DNA of 64,000 bases from Hydractinia symbiolongicarpus (GCF_029227915.1 NC_079881.1:32155501-32219500), one strand, 5' to 3'. Positions 48,313 to 59,490 are shown, counted from the first letter of the stretch. Translations and numbers: made by a program. Notes: generated by a model not told the origin, from the sequence alone.

Positions 48313-49195
48313 ACATATATTGAACATAAAAAAAATCCATTTACGTTTGTAGTTCTGTTTATAAAATTTGGAAAATGGTAGTTTTTTAGCGACATTTCAA
48401 AATTCGGCTGATTACGCGCCTTTAAGATTCACAGCAATCACAAAGAAAATAATTTGCTATTTATGACGTGATTTTTTAGCCAATGTAAGTTTTTCCGGGA
48501 ACAGTAATTGGTTTCATCGTGCTACGTGTCAACTGAAAGTTGATCAAATTTTAAACTCGTTGATGGCAATACGTTTCCATTTTTTTTATTTTTTAGGGAA
48601 AACCACGAAAGTAAAGCAATGAAATCTTTTGTTTATCAACTTCTACGTTTTGTCAAATTGAAGGTTCATAGGTATGATCATTATGTATAAGGGAAATGCA
48701 ACAGTTACATAAAACAATGATAGACATCGTCACATGTTGTTCTCTGAGGAATGTCTTTATATTGCTTATTTCTTTATCAACGTCTTATATATGATAAAAT
48801 TGAAATGATAATGTTTGTTGTTTAGTTACGACTTGCGAAGATATTGGTTATTTTAGGGTGACAGAAAAGGTCGGTTCTAATTGATAGAATGGATTAAATA
48901 GCACATGCTTATAGCATGATTACTATCGGAAACATTGCGCATTTCTCTATTTCAGTGTATGTGCTTATTGATGATATTATTTTGGTTTTTCTGTTCAGTA
49001 TTCATATTACTGTGGAAAGTTTATCATTTCTTGAACATGATAGTTTAGTAGGCGACGTTTCTGGAGATCCTTCTCCCATCATCGGGCAAAGTAAAATGAT
49101 GTTGCGCATGTATTTATATAATTGCAGAGGATCGAAATTCATAAAAATTAACCAGTCAGAAACGAGTTAACATTTTCGGACCTAGATGTAGGTAA
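48313..49195. other. Intergenic stretch
   Basis: Nothing firm. An 84-codon plus-strand frame at 48916-49170 (SLSFLEHDSLVGDVSGDPSP) is the best candidate for something coding, but it has no recognisable domain or splice sites. Confidence 0.4.
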
Positions 49196-49640
49196 CTACT
49201 TCTTCTGTAGGGCTGGCAACCAAATGTAAGGAAGTTGATACGAGATGCTGTTTATGTGTTTGTTACGTTCTACACTGTTGATGGTTTCTTTAATCTTCCT
49301 GGTCGTTGTTTTGGATTCTCTGTCAATGATTTTCTTCTCATCCCAATTAAACTGATGACATCTGCTCCAGCTGTGGTCCGCAATTCCGTTTTTCTTCACA
49401 TCTCCGTTTCTCGCTGCGCGCATATGTTCTTGTACTCGTTGCTTGAACTTTCTTTTTGTTTCGCCTATATACACTGCATCACAATCTTTGCACGGAATTT
49501 CGTAAACAACATTGCTTTGTTCTTCCAGCCTTTTGACGTCTGTCTGACGTGACTAATGCTGCTGTCTCGTGTGCTTGCATGTATATTTCTGCGACCACTG
49601 ATGATGCAGGGCCTCCCATGGCAGTACCTTAACTTCGAAC
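49196..49640 (-). pseudogene. Penelope-like element: RT motif joined to GIY-YIG endonuclease, internally deleted
   Basis: On the minus strand, 49628-49556 reads GTAMGGPASSVVAEIYMQAH, the central RT block of Penelope-like elements. Within about 20 bases, in a frame shifted by one, it is followed by DVKRLEEQSNVVYEIPCKDC, then DAVYIGETKRKFKQRVQEH, and on to YIWLPAL and a stop at 49196. The latter is the GIY-YIG nuclease with its Cys pair and the WLP ending typical of the family. The RT catalytic YVDD block and the linker that should lie between are missing. Upstream RT sequence is also absent. Confidence 0.82.
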
Positions 49641-49654
49641 CAAACCATCAGAAA

Positions 49655-49922
49655 TCTTGCAAAGAAAGTGTCATATCTTAGTCAGTGACAAACAGGAGAG
49701 GAAAATAGATATTCGACGTGTAACAAATGCATTAATCGCAAATGGATACAGTCATAACGTCATCACGCAAGTAGAAACTAAAATGAAGAGAAGATGCAAC
49801 GGAGACAACAAGGAAACATCAGAGGAATTTATCGCATCAGCATTCCTACCCTTCGTACCAGGTACCTGCGAGATCCTTCGTCGAGTTTTAAGGCAACACA
49901 AGATCAAATACATCATGTACTG
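49655..49922 (+). pseudogene. Penelope-like element: RT thumb/linker piece in inverted orientation
   Basis: The plus-strand frame runs from about 49657 to TGA at 49921. It reads ALIANGYSHNVI and later SAFLPFVPGTCEILRRVL, then RQHKIKY. In Penelope-like proteins the pattern NGYP...LPYVxGxSExIxRxLxxHxI lies between the RT core and the GIY-YIG domain. That is exactly the part missing from the minus-strand fragment next door. Here it is on the opposite strand and on the other side of the RT motif, so the element has been inverted or assembled from two copies. Confidence 0.75.
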
Positions 49923-50039
49923 AAGCAGTACATGATGTATTGTTTGAAGTAAAAGAGACAGCGTTTATATAACGCATTAGTCAAAGAATGTTTTTACATC
50001 GAATATGTAAAATATGTTTTAAACGGTACGGTAAGATAT

Positions 50040-50925
50040 ATTGCTGGAATAATAATTCCTAGATACCTGGTTGCTTAGGGGAAAGCTCGTTTCAAGGTTA
50101 TAAAAAGCCGTGTTAAATTACAATTTTACATTATGAAAAATATTTTCACATCGCACATTTTTACATTTTAGGTTTTATTTTGTTGTCCCATTAAAAACAT
50201 CGGGTATTTAAAATATGTTAAGAACGATCTCTAAGCGTTATTGGTAAGCTAACATTTATTCGAAATTAAACTATTATTCGGATTTGTGTAGAGAGAGAAA
50301 TAGTTAATATATAAAAATATAAAGAGTGATAAAATCGCGCATGTAAAATTCTAAGAAGGTTTACACCATTTTTTACTTTATTTCAACACATATTTCGTTC
50401 TCCCCCTTAACAACGTCAATCATTTAAAATGTGTCTCGAACAAAACACTGTCCTTGACAATCAATTTCAGGCTTCACTTTGTTGTCACCCTTAACAACAT
50501 GGTAATATAAAGCAGATTCAAACGACGCAAGTAATAACTTTAAACTTTGCACTTTTGCGTTGCTTGGTTGTTTAGGGCGACATAATAAGTCGCTTCAAAC
50601 CGAAATAGACAATGTCAAAATAGCACATTATTGTGGAAGTATATTCACATAACATAATACTCCATTTCATATTTTACTCCTCTGTCTCACTTGACAACAA
50701 TGTATAATAAAAATATTTTATCGGAGGATCCGAAAAAATATAATCCAGAGTCACACGCTCAAGTTACTTGGTTGCTAGGTAATAATAAGCATTGTTTAAA
50801 TGGCATATGATAAAATATCATTTTAGGTTTTTTTGTTATTTTCCCCCTTAACAACATCGTCTATTTTAAAATATGATAAGAACAATCCATGAGCCTTACT
50901 GTTAAGTTAATAATTCGAAATTATG
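50040..50925. repeat. About 200-bp satellite, array 1 (decayed)
   Basis: GTTGCTTGGTTGTTTAGGG at 50562 and relatives near 50065 and 50762 alternate with CCCCCTTAACAAC at 50403 and 50852 and GTCACCCTTAACAAC at 50484. The family is clearer in array 2 at 53250-54080; the 50380 segment matches 53280 closely. Each unit therefore contains an inverted pair of the G-rich and C-rich words. Confidence 0.72.
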
Positions 50926-50930
50926 TAATA

Positions 50931-51290
50931 CTAGCCGAATTTCCGTGGAAGAATCCACTGAATCTCTCATTGAATGCATGTAAGGGATACCAAACAAAAA
51001 CATACAGCATGGTAATTTAAATTTTTAAAACTTACAACACAACCTCGGCTCTTTGTCTCTTTTTATAACGGGACGGAAAAAAAGAGAAAAAGCCCTGGGA
51101 TCGAAGTGGCTCACAGTCTGCATTACTTTATATTTGTACCCGTTGAAACCAAAACGTTGAAATATAAGCAGGTGCAACAACAACAAAAAGCAAAATGCAA
51201 TATGGCCAACAAAATCAAAAGGCGTCTAACAACCGTTACGTAAAAAACGAAATCTGCTAAAATTTATACTTACTTTGCCATGCCAGAAGT
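50931..51290 (-). mobile_element. Helitron-like 3' end plus body, copy 1
   Basis: On the minus strand the segment ends CAGTGGATTCTTCCACGGAA, then ATTCGGCTAG and T. It has the hairpin-plus-CTAG layout of the other 3' ends but a different adjoining body. About 350 bp of that body recur at 51444-51800. No 5' end was recognised. Confidence 0.5.
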
Positions 51291-51439
51291 ACAACAGGGA
51301 AAAAAGTATATCAGACATTTAAAAAAACCCAATATACCTTGCCCAGTTATACAAACAAAGTTATTACAAAAAGTTTGTAACACGTCATACCAAAATCAGA
51401 TAATCAGTCTATTGCATACACAAAATATAAAAAAATTAA

Positions 51440-51800
51440 ACAGTTATCTGAATTCCCGTGGAAGAATCCATTGAATCTCTCATTCAACCGATGTAAGGGA
51501 TACCAAACAAAAACATACAACACAGTTATTTGAATTTTTTAAAACTCACATTTCAACCTCGACCCAGGGTTCTTTGTCTCTTTTATAACGGGATGGCAGA
51601 AAGATAAAAAAATGCTTTGGGATCGAGGTTGCAGACAATCTGCATTATTCTATGTGTATAACCGCTGAAACAAAACGTCTAAAAATATACGCATGTGCAA
51701 CAAATAAATAAATAAATAAATAAAATTGTAAAATAAAAATGGAAAATGTCCAACAAAATCAAAGATGTCTAACAAGCGTTCATGCTTTGCCATTCCAGAA
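51440..51800 (-). repeat. Direct duplicate of the preceding Helitron-like segment, copy 2
   Basis: Shared blocks are CCGTGGAAGAATCCA (50952, 51460), GTAAGGGATACCAAACAAAA, and TCTTTGTCTCTTTT.TAACGGGA. Further ones are GGGATCGA, and TTTGCCAT.CCAGAA at the far end. The offset is about 510 bp. The terminal CTAG is lost here (TATCTGAATT). An (AAAT)n run at 51700-51725 interrupts this copy. Confidence 0.8.
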
Positions 51801-53249
51801 CTCAAAATATAAGAAATTAATAGTTAAAACACATAAAAGAGAAATACAAAAACTTGAATCATTTGGCATACTGTATATCTACCGAAATATTAAAAGAACA
51901 GACCCAAACTTATAATCAAGAAAATCACGCATAAAATCAAAGAAGATAACAATGCAGCGTTTTCGAATTTAAGAATCGAATATATTTCAAACGATTGTAA
52001 CGTAACAGATGTAAACATTGATTTAGGTTTAGGATTTAGGTTTAGGTATTTTATAACGACATCAACACTAAATTACACAGTTTGTAGTGTAGTAACAACA
52101 GAAAAAATACCTTTACAGTTTATGTAAATTCTTCTCTATGACATGCACCATGTATTGTATAAGAATTATTCCGTTTCAGCCTTAATGTTCTTAACTTTTT
52201 GAAAAATACTATCCTCATTATTCTGAATATATTCTTAGCATGCCCATGTCCTGAAAATATAATGCCTTAATAAAATAAAGCTTGCTGCTATAGCCATTGG
52301 AAAATTGTTTTTATATTTATAACAAACAATCGAGGTAGGACATATTCTTAAGATATTCTAAACTGACCCTGGGTATACTCCTACAAAAAAGAATATGTTC
52401 AGGCACAAGACCTATTTCACTTCATATTTAAAGGAGTGTTTAGCTTTGAAAGTGTAAACAGCTTAAATATCGTTATTCAACTACATTCATTTCTACTAAA
52501 CTTTGCTTCATGCCAAAGAAAGCAAATTGAAAATGTATAGCTAGCTATACAATTGTCTGATACATTTCCAATCAGTTCTCTTTTTCACGTTATGTCATCG
52601 TACGTTTTTCTTCTTTGTAACAAATATTTCTGACAACAACGTAAACTTTTATTTTTATTTATTCTCGCTCGACAACAAAAGCCGCTCTACAACAACAGTT
52701 TTGCTTTTTACATTTTAGAATCGAATTATCATTCGAATTAGATAGTTTTTTTAAAAAGAAAGCAACGTCGGTCCCAGAACTCAAAAATGATAGGAGAAAC
52801 AAATAAGCTTTAATCTAACCTCATGATGAGTAAACATTGTTTGAAATAGCTTTTTTCAGGATTAATTTGAAAAAGAGACAGCCTTCTTCGCTTCGGTTTT
52901 CTTTTTTCAGTTGATAGGCTTTGTTTCCGTGAGATACGGCGCGCACACAGTAAACCGGGGGGGTTAAATTACATTATTCTATCCATAACCACCAACGGGG
53001 TTTTTAAAACAAAAAAAATATAAAACATTTAGGATTAAAATAAAAATTAGTTTTTTTAAACAAAAAAAGAGTTTTATTTTTAAAATTAATAGGAAAAGAA
53101 AATTAAATGTTTAAAAATAGTAACCCCCTGATTTGCGTTTTTTTAACTTGGTAAATTTTAGCATAACGCCACGTCGTAAGAAATTGACCCGTACTTTTCG
53201 TGTCGTGGACTCACATAGTTACTGACACAAGCGTAATATTATATAGATT
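51801..53249. other. Intergenic stretch between satellite arrays
   Basis: No supported gene. It includes a short TTTAGG-type tract at 52021-52048 and a GC-rich blip at 52935-52970. Confidence 0.45.
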
Positions 53250-54080
53250 CTGAGATGTCTTTGCACAGTATAACACCTTATTTCAACATATATTTCGTTG
53301 TCCTCATTCACAACTTCAACCATTTAAAATGTTTCTGGAATAAAAAGAAGCAGCGCAATTAATAATTTTAAACCTTACACTTCTATGTCGCTTGGTTGTT
53401 TAGGGGGATTAAACGAATCGGTCAAAAATTAAAAAAAAACGCGTTAAAATAGCATAATATGGTAGGACTATTTTACCATAACATAATTCTCTATTTCAGG
53501 TCTTATATTCTTGTCCCCCTTAACAACATGATACATATAAAACAGATTAAAAGCGACGTGAATAATTATTTCAAACTTTGCAATTCCACGTTGCTTGGTT
53601 GTTTAGGGGGACATAAATGTTCAGTATAAAATAAAAAAGACAGCGTTAAAATAGCACATTTTTGTTGGATTATCTTAATATTGCAGAATTATCCGTTTCG
53701 TTGACCCCTTAACACATGATATATATGAACTAGATTGAAAGGGACACAAATAATAATTTTAAATTTTATTCACCTTTGTTGCTTGGTTGTTTAAGGGGAC
53801 ACATTGGTTCGGTATAAAATAAAAAAAAACAACGCCGAAATATAACATTTTTGTTGGAATATTTTCACATAACAAAGTTTTCCATATTACGTTTCATTTT
53901 GTTGTCCCCCTTAACAACACAATACATATAAAATAGATTATAGGCGACGCGAATAATAATTTTAAACTTTGTACTTGTGCGTTGCTTGATTGTTTAGGGG
54001 GACATAAAGGGTCGGTCCAAAATGAGAAGACATGGTTGAAATAGCACATTATTGTTGGAGTATATTCACGTAACATAGGT
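53250..54080. repeat. About 200-bp satellite, array 2, four units
   Basis: CTTGGTTGTTTAGGGGG or a close variant occurs at 53391, 53594, 53782 and 53984, giving spacings of 188-203 bp. Each unit then has AAAATA..ACATT.TTGTTGGA, CACATAACATAAT and TTGTCCCCCTTAACAAC. The GTTGTTTAGGGGGACA and TGTCCCCCTTAACAAC words are near-perfect inverted repeats, so the unit looks like a small TIR element that has become tandem. Confidence 0.88.
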
Positions 54081-54500
54081 CTTGACAAAAATTTTAAAGG
54101 AACAAAACCTCTATGATTTAACCCTAAAACTTAACACGATAAAAATGTACTCATGCAACACTTTCACCTAAGAAAATTGAATTGGCCTATATTTCTCTCT
54201 AAAAATGTGGGTTGCAATAATGTTTTGACTTACCTCAACAGGAGCCAAATTACTTTATTCGCACTACTTCGTAGGTGTAAAAAATCGCGCGTAGCTAACT
54301 TCCACACAATAGCAATATGAACGTACTTCTTGTGCATATAAGTGGTATATTTCGCGCATGAACACGAAAATTAGTACGCGCAAAAATTAGTACGAATAAT
54401 ATACTCATTGTCTCCTCGTAATTTAGCTGAAAGTCTGGTAACATGTCCGACAACTAAAAAAGGCAGCACCATGTCCAGATTCTTAATAAACATGCAACGA
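54081..54500. other. Short intergenic stretch
   Basis: Nothing supported. Confidence 0.5.
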
Positions 54501-54905
54501 TTATTTAACGCACAACAATGTTTGAACGCACAACAATGATTGAACGCACAACAGTGATTGAACGCACGACAATCATTGAACGCACAACAATCATTGAACG
54601 CACAACAATCATTGAACGCACAACAATCATTGAACGCACGACAATCATTGAACGCACGACAATCATTGAACGCACGACAATCATTGAACGCACGACAATC
54701 ATTGAACGCACGACAATCATTGAACGTACAACAATCATTGAACGCACAACAATCATTGAACGCACGACAATCATTGAACGCACGACAATCATTGAACGCA
54801 CGACAATCATTGAACGCACGACAATCATTGAACGCACGACAATCATTGAACGCACGACAATCATTGAACGCACAACAATCATTGAACGCACAGCAATCAT
54901 TGAAC
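54501..54905. repeat. 18-bp minisatellite, about 22 units
   Basis: The unit ATTGAACGCACGACAATC, or the variant with CACAAC, repeats with little drift over 405 bp. Because the period is a multiple of three and the unit lacks stops in several frames, four overlapping open frames of 136-190 codons appear on both strands. These are by-products; none has a non-repeat domain. Confidence 0.96.
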
Positions 54906-55147
54906 CCGCACAATTGTGTGCCTGCCAATTGCATGACACTCATTTGCTTACAAAAGTTTGTTCATTAAAAGATTGACTCTCTAAAAGGAGTCACGCTAAA
55001 GCTCGTATTTTAAGGATTCTTTTAGGGAGTCAATTTGACTCTATTAGACAGATTCATTATGAAAAAACGGGAATTCATTATATTATGATGAATTTACGGG
55101 AGTCACTTTGATTCTTCCAGGGATTCATGCATTAATGATGACCTTGA
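54906..55147. other. Short stretch with GGAGTCA words
   Basis: GGAGTCA-like words recur at 54988, 55029 and 55100 beside TTGACTCT and GACTCTCT. They may form a small inverted-repeat unit, but boundaries cannot be set. Confidence 0.35.
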
Positions 55148-56910
55148 CCCAGTAAACACAAAGACGTCTTAAAGACGGCTTTTCTCGTCTCTAACTCGTC
55201 CGGACGTCTTTTGACTAAAAAAACGTCTTAAAGACGTCTTTATTTGGTCTCTGTAAGACCAGTAAAATCTCGTTCGAAAGAAACATCTTAGAGACGTCTT
55301 TATTTGGTCTCTGTAAGACCAGTAAAATCTCGTCCAAAAGAAACGTCACAGAGACGTCTTTATTTGGTCACTGTGAGACTAATAAGATCTCGTTCGAAAT
55401 GTTTGTCTCAAAGACGTCTTTATTTGGTCTCTGTAAGACCAGTAAAATCTCGTTCGAAATGAATGTCATCATTTCTTTTTGTTTTAAAGATAATTTCACA
55501 AGAAACAAATAACTGCGTTAACTGTTTGCCCATTCGCAATAATTGGCGTACAAATAAACGCTTTTGATATTTCAGAATTTTTTATACAGAGGTAGCCAAA
55601 AATTCGAATTAAATTTGTCTAAAAAAGGATACATATTACAATGAAAACAGCGTTCGAAAGACCGCATAGAATAAACTTGTAAAGAACATCGTTCTATTTC
55701 AACAAATGTTGCATTTGACGTTTACTTTTGAAGTTAAAGGAATAATGTGCTCCATAAAACAACAAGTAAATAGCAAACCAAAAGGCTGTTTTTACCCGAG
55801 ATATGAATGGACAATGAAGAAAATATTTTGGTGATTTAAAGTAAGTATCTTAGATTTTTTTTTGTACTTTTTCGGCCAGGAACATTCGTGATTTTTGGTC
55901 TTTCGAGGGGAGCTTTCATTAATATTTGGGAAAATAATACTTTAAATGCTTAGTTTTAGCTATCCATTCCGCTTCAAGTGCACGTCACACATGTTCTAAA
56001 GCTTTAGACCTATAAAGTTTGTTCTTGCAAAAAAAAGCAGTAGCTACTTTATAAATTGGTGTTATGACTGAAATGCACTTTATTAAAGGGTTTTTGGATA
56101 AAACTTTAAAGAATAAACACATCATCCAACGTGCACAATATGACAGACATACTTTACAAGCAGTGCTCAGACCAAAGTGTTACTGATTGGCGAAAACAAA
56201 TGACGCTGTTGTTCAAGACAACCTTCAAAGATACTAACTGTTATTGCTTATGGTCAACAATTTTAATTTTGTAGTATTACACTGTATATTTTGTATAATG
56301 CACGCTTTTTTATAAGCAAAACAGCAGTTTAGCTTAAGGCAGCTTAGGTTTTTCTGTTTTAAATGGTTTATTGTTGCTTATCTGTTGCTCATTGAACATT
56401 CATCTTTTAGAGCAAGAAAAGTTTCCGAAAGTAATGAATTTGTTTTCGTTGTTGTTGCTTATAAAAAAGTTTGTATGTAATATTATTTTATTCTTATTAA
56501 ACTGTTTATTTATATAAATTATAGAAATATAAATTTTCTATTAAGTTCTTCATCATCGTTTTCTTAACCCTTTTCTTGTTTTGGTTTGTCACATCTCCAT
56601 CAGAATTAAAATTACTAAAATTCTAGTACGCATAGGCTAGAATTATTTGAAGCAGGCCTGCCTTGGCAGTATAACGTTTGAAAGAGACTAAATAAGGACG
56701 TCTTTAAGACGTTTTGGTACCTACGGGGACGTCTCTTAAACGTCTTTAAAACGTCTTTAACACGTCGCAAAAAAACGTCTTTTTTACGTTTCTTAAAGAC
56801 GTCTTTAGGCGTTACGCTTTTGGACGGGTCAAAGACGTCTTAGAGACGTCTCATCTGGTCTTTAAAAGACGTTTTAAAGACGTGTTTAAGACGTCTCGTG
56901 TTTACTGGGG
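55148..56910. mobile_element. TIR element with ACGTCTT-rich ends, about 1.76 kb, non-coding
   Basis: The left end reads CCCAGTAAACACAAAGACG. The right end complement reads CCCAGTAAACACGAGACG, with the next 15 bases also similar. Both ends are packed with GACGTCTT/AAGACGTC words (55163-55310, 56695-56900). The middle 1.2 kb is AT-rich with no usable frame. It is a non-autonomous DNA transposon. The superfamily cannot be fixed without a clear target duplication. Confidence 0.75.
55221..55464. repeat. 60-bp tandem repeat inside the TIR element, four units
   Basis: Units start at 55221, 55281, 55341 and 55401 with an exact 60-bp period. Each holds GACGTCTTTATTTGGTC and a GGTCTCTGTAAGACC hairpin (or GGTCACTGTGAGACT), followed by AGTAAAATCTCGTTCGAAA. 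Confidence 0.95.
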
Positions 56911-57559
56911 AGAGTGTCACCTTGACACTGCTAAAAATCTCAGTGCAGACTTGGAGAAATGAAAAAGCTGGTTAATAATAAGTTGTTTTATTTTCTATGG
57001 AAAATCTCTCTGAATTTTATTATTCTTTATGTAAAGAAACCAAAACTACAGGTTTTTCTAAATTTTGATGCTTTAGTAAGTCAGGTTCTATAAATTCTAT
57101 CTCTTCTACCCCAATTGTAAAAAAGCGAGTATATTTCAAAATTTCGGAAAATAGGCCTAGAATGATTTATTGCTAAAAAACTTCATTTGACCAAATGAGC
57201 AATGTTGGTTTTGCTTTCGTAAGTATTTCTCTAAACACGATAGATTCATAAAGTTGTTTTGCCGTAATCCTTTTCAATGTTCGAATTGTAATTTTTAAAT
57301 GTATCCTTTCTAACATGAGGAAATATTTTTTTGAAATCAAGTAATATTTGTTGTGCCAAAGCGTTAAGCTATCAATCGTTCTACACAACTGCACGACCTA
57401 TGTCATATACTTTTATCGTTCTAATAATTAGTTCTAATAAAATGTATTCGATAGGCTGCTATATTTCCATTTTTACAGATGAGCCATTTTAGTTTGGAAG
57501 TGATTGAGTCAGGTTTTTAGATCTTCTTTTTTTTATTCTTTTGCTCTTCTAACATCGTG
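56911..57559. other. Intergenic stretch
   Basis: Nothing supported. The minus-strand frame at 57173-57394 has no recognisable domain. Confidence 0.5.
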
Positions 57560-57800
57560 TAGTTTACTCTCTAATTAGCGGACACCATCGGTGTGGAACT
57601 AAAGTACCTGCTAATTGGAAGTATTATGCCTATTGGAAGGTTTTACATTTTGAGCGGCAAATTAGAAAACAAAGCGGATTTTTGTATCACAAAGGAAAAA
57701 TAATAAATAAATGGAGAGAAAAAGAACCATATTTGCGAAAAATGTCCGCTAATTAGACTGTCCGCCTTTTAGAGCTTCCATTAATAGGAGAGAATACTGT
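57560..57800. mobile_element. Small MITE with GTCCGCTAATTAG inner repeats
   Basis: The left end (AGTTTACTCTCTAATTAGCGG) and the complement of the right end (AGTATTCTCTCCTATTAATGG) form an imperfect inverted repeat. Inside, AATTAGCGGAC near the left is mirrored by GTCCGCTAATTAG near the right. TA bases flank both ends, which would suit a Tc1/mariner-type target. That is inferred from about 240 bp only. Confidence 0.5.
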
Positions 57801-58700
57801 ATAAAAAATAATAACTTTCTGTATGTCCCATGTTGAAATAAATAACACGTTCTACAGTCATGCATAAATCTTAAACAAACCACTTTTTAGATTTTGGCTA
57901 CAAACGTAGATTACCATGTATTCTGCTTGCACAAGGTTGCTATTTTATGTGGTTAAAAAATGAAATAGCTAAATGTAGTTTGGCTACGCGACACGACTTA
58001 CCTGTTTTAAACGCTTAGCCGGGTGTTGCCGACGGGACGCTTCCTTTGTTCTTACGTAAACCGAAGTTGTGATAATAAATATAAAGTATATGGATGTGCG
58101 AAATGGTTTGCGTGCGCTTTGCACAATTTTAATTTTTTAATCTTCGCGGGAACTTTTTCTACAAAATAAAATAGTTTCCGTTTCCTGGTTTTTTTCGTTT
58201 CCTGTGTACTTATTTAAACCGAAGTTGTCATAAAGCTCTTTAGAACAATGTTTTACGCCTGCACGCATGCGTGACAGTGTTTACCTGTACTAAGCGCTCA
58301 GCCTTGTGTTAACGACCAGCTGTTTCAAATTAAACGTTGCGACACGATTTACCTTACTAAGCGGTCAGCTTGGTGTCACGATTAATTTTGAAACTTTATA
58401 TATTCTCCAAATGAAAATAACCTTGGCCACCTGTTTTTGCTACCACGGGTTTTTATTTAACCTAAACTTGCCATAAAGTTATTTTTTAAACAAATTATTA
58501 AATTCTAAAAACTATAATGTTGTTTGCGCTTCACTCGATTTATAACAAAATGCTTATTTTCTAATTCACGTATTCAAACGAAAATAACTTTATTTATTCG
58601 CTTTTATTTCCAGTAATAGTAAGTATAGATATAAAAAGTGTAGTCAGTATAGAAAGTGTTGTGACAAGGTTGTACAAGTAACGTGATAACAATGATAATA
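57801..58700. repeat. Decayed repeats downstream of the DIRS-like element
   Basis: Phrases of the form GCGACACGAxTTACC..xxAAGCGxTxAGCxxxGTGTxxCGA occur near 57988, 58268 and 58341. AACCGAAGTTGT.ATAA occurs near 58060 and 58218. They indicate an old tandem or dispersed repeat, possibly terminal sequence of the DIRS-like element. No gene was seen. Confidence 0.45.
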
Positions 58701-58724
58701 TACTATCAAATAACGTTTACATAA

Positions 58725-58994
58725 TTATAGGGTGGGTGGAAGGGTCACAAGATTTCTATCGACGTGTGACTTAACTTGATAAAACGACTGTATCAGGTTG
58801 ACTGGATAAAGAGCAACGAACTTATCTTCAGTGTGATAAGATTCGGCTTCGGGAAATCGACTACACCAAGTTTCAAATTTCTGAAAATAACAAGCATATT
58901 TTTTATTCGTGCTTTTACTCCTAGCGTTTGTTAACAAATCGGGAACTCTACGAGCTAACAATTTTAATCGATTGTCTTTCACTTGAAAACACAA
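58725..58994 (-). pseudogene. DIRS-like tyrosine recombinase, N-terminal fragment
   Basis: The frame reads ARRVPDLLTNARSKSTNKKY, then FQKFETWCSRFPEAES and a stop at 58725. This matches the SAM-like, DNA-binding start of DIRS tyrosine recombinases (S..TxxxY...W..W). The catalytic Arg-His-Arg-Tyr part should follow but is absent, the sequence passing instead into the SHVDRNLV stretch also found at 62648. Confidence 0.65.
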
Positions 58995-59154
58995 TTCATC
59001 ACGGACATTATCTAAAAATAAATAAAGATATAAAATTCATTTTCCTTGTAAAAAAAGTCAATTACTCTTAATTCCACTTTTTTGTTTTATTCTCGAAAGA
59101 CTTTATCTCTGTGATATTTGAAATTAACACAAGTTTAGTAATTAGTATCAAAAC

Positions 59155-59490
59155 TAGTTACCCGGTACCCTATCTCTTTCTAAGATAGTAAGCAGTAATC
59201 TTTAAAAATTGTAACCTAGGACAATATCTTTCTTTAAAATAGCATCCAATACTATATTGAACTCAGTATCGATTACAATATCTCTTCCTAACATAGTACA
59301 CGGTACTCTTTAAAACTTGTACCCCGTACAAGTTTTTCTTGACAATAGTACCCAGTACTATGTTGAACTTGGTATACCGTACTAAATCATCCTCCGTAGT
59401 AGCCCCAGTGCTACTTTAAACTTGGTACCTAGTACTGGATCTTCCTCTATAATAGCACCTAGTACTTTAATAGCCTCTCACAATTACTTT
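59155..59490. repeat. Decayed tandem repeat with AATAGTACCCAGTACTA words
   Basis: About six units with a 48-57 bp period: ATAGTAAGCAGTAAT (59185), ATAGCATCCAATACT (59240), ATAGTACACGGTACT (59296), ATAGTACCCAGTACT (59345), GTAGCCCCAGTGCT (59399) and ATAGCACCTAGTACT (59453). It lies between the RNase H and recombinase parts of the DIRS-like element, where coding sequence would be expected. Confidence 0.75.

Noticed and set aside
48916-49170. 84-codon plus-strand frame
   Set aside because: No ATG context, splice sites or domain; could be chance.
54371-54976. Four overlapping repeat 'proteins' of 136-190 codons
   Set aside because: They arise from an 18-bp tandem repeat that happens to be open in several frames on both strands.
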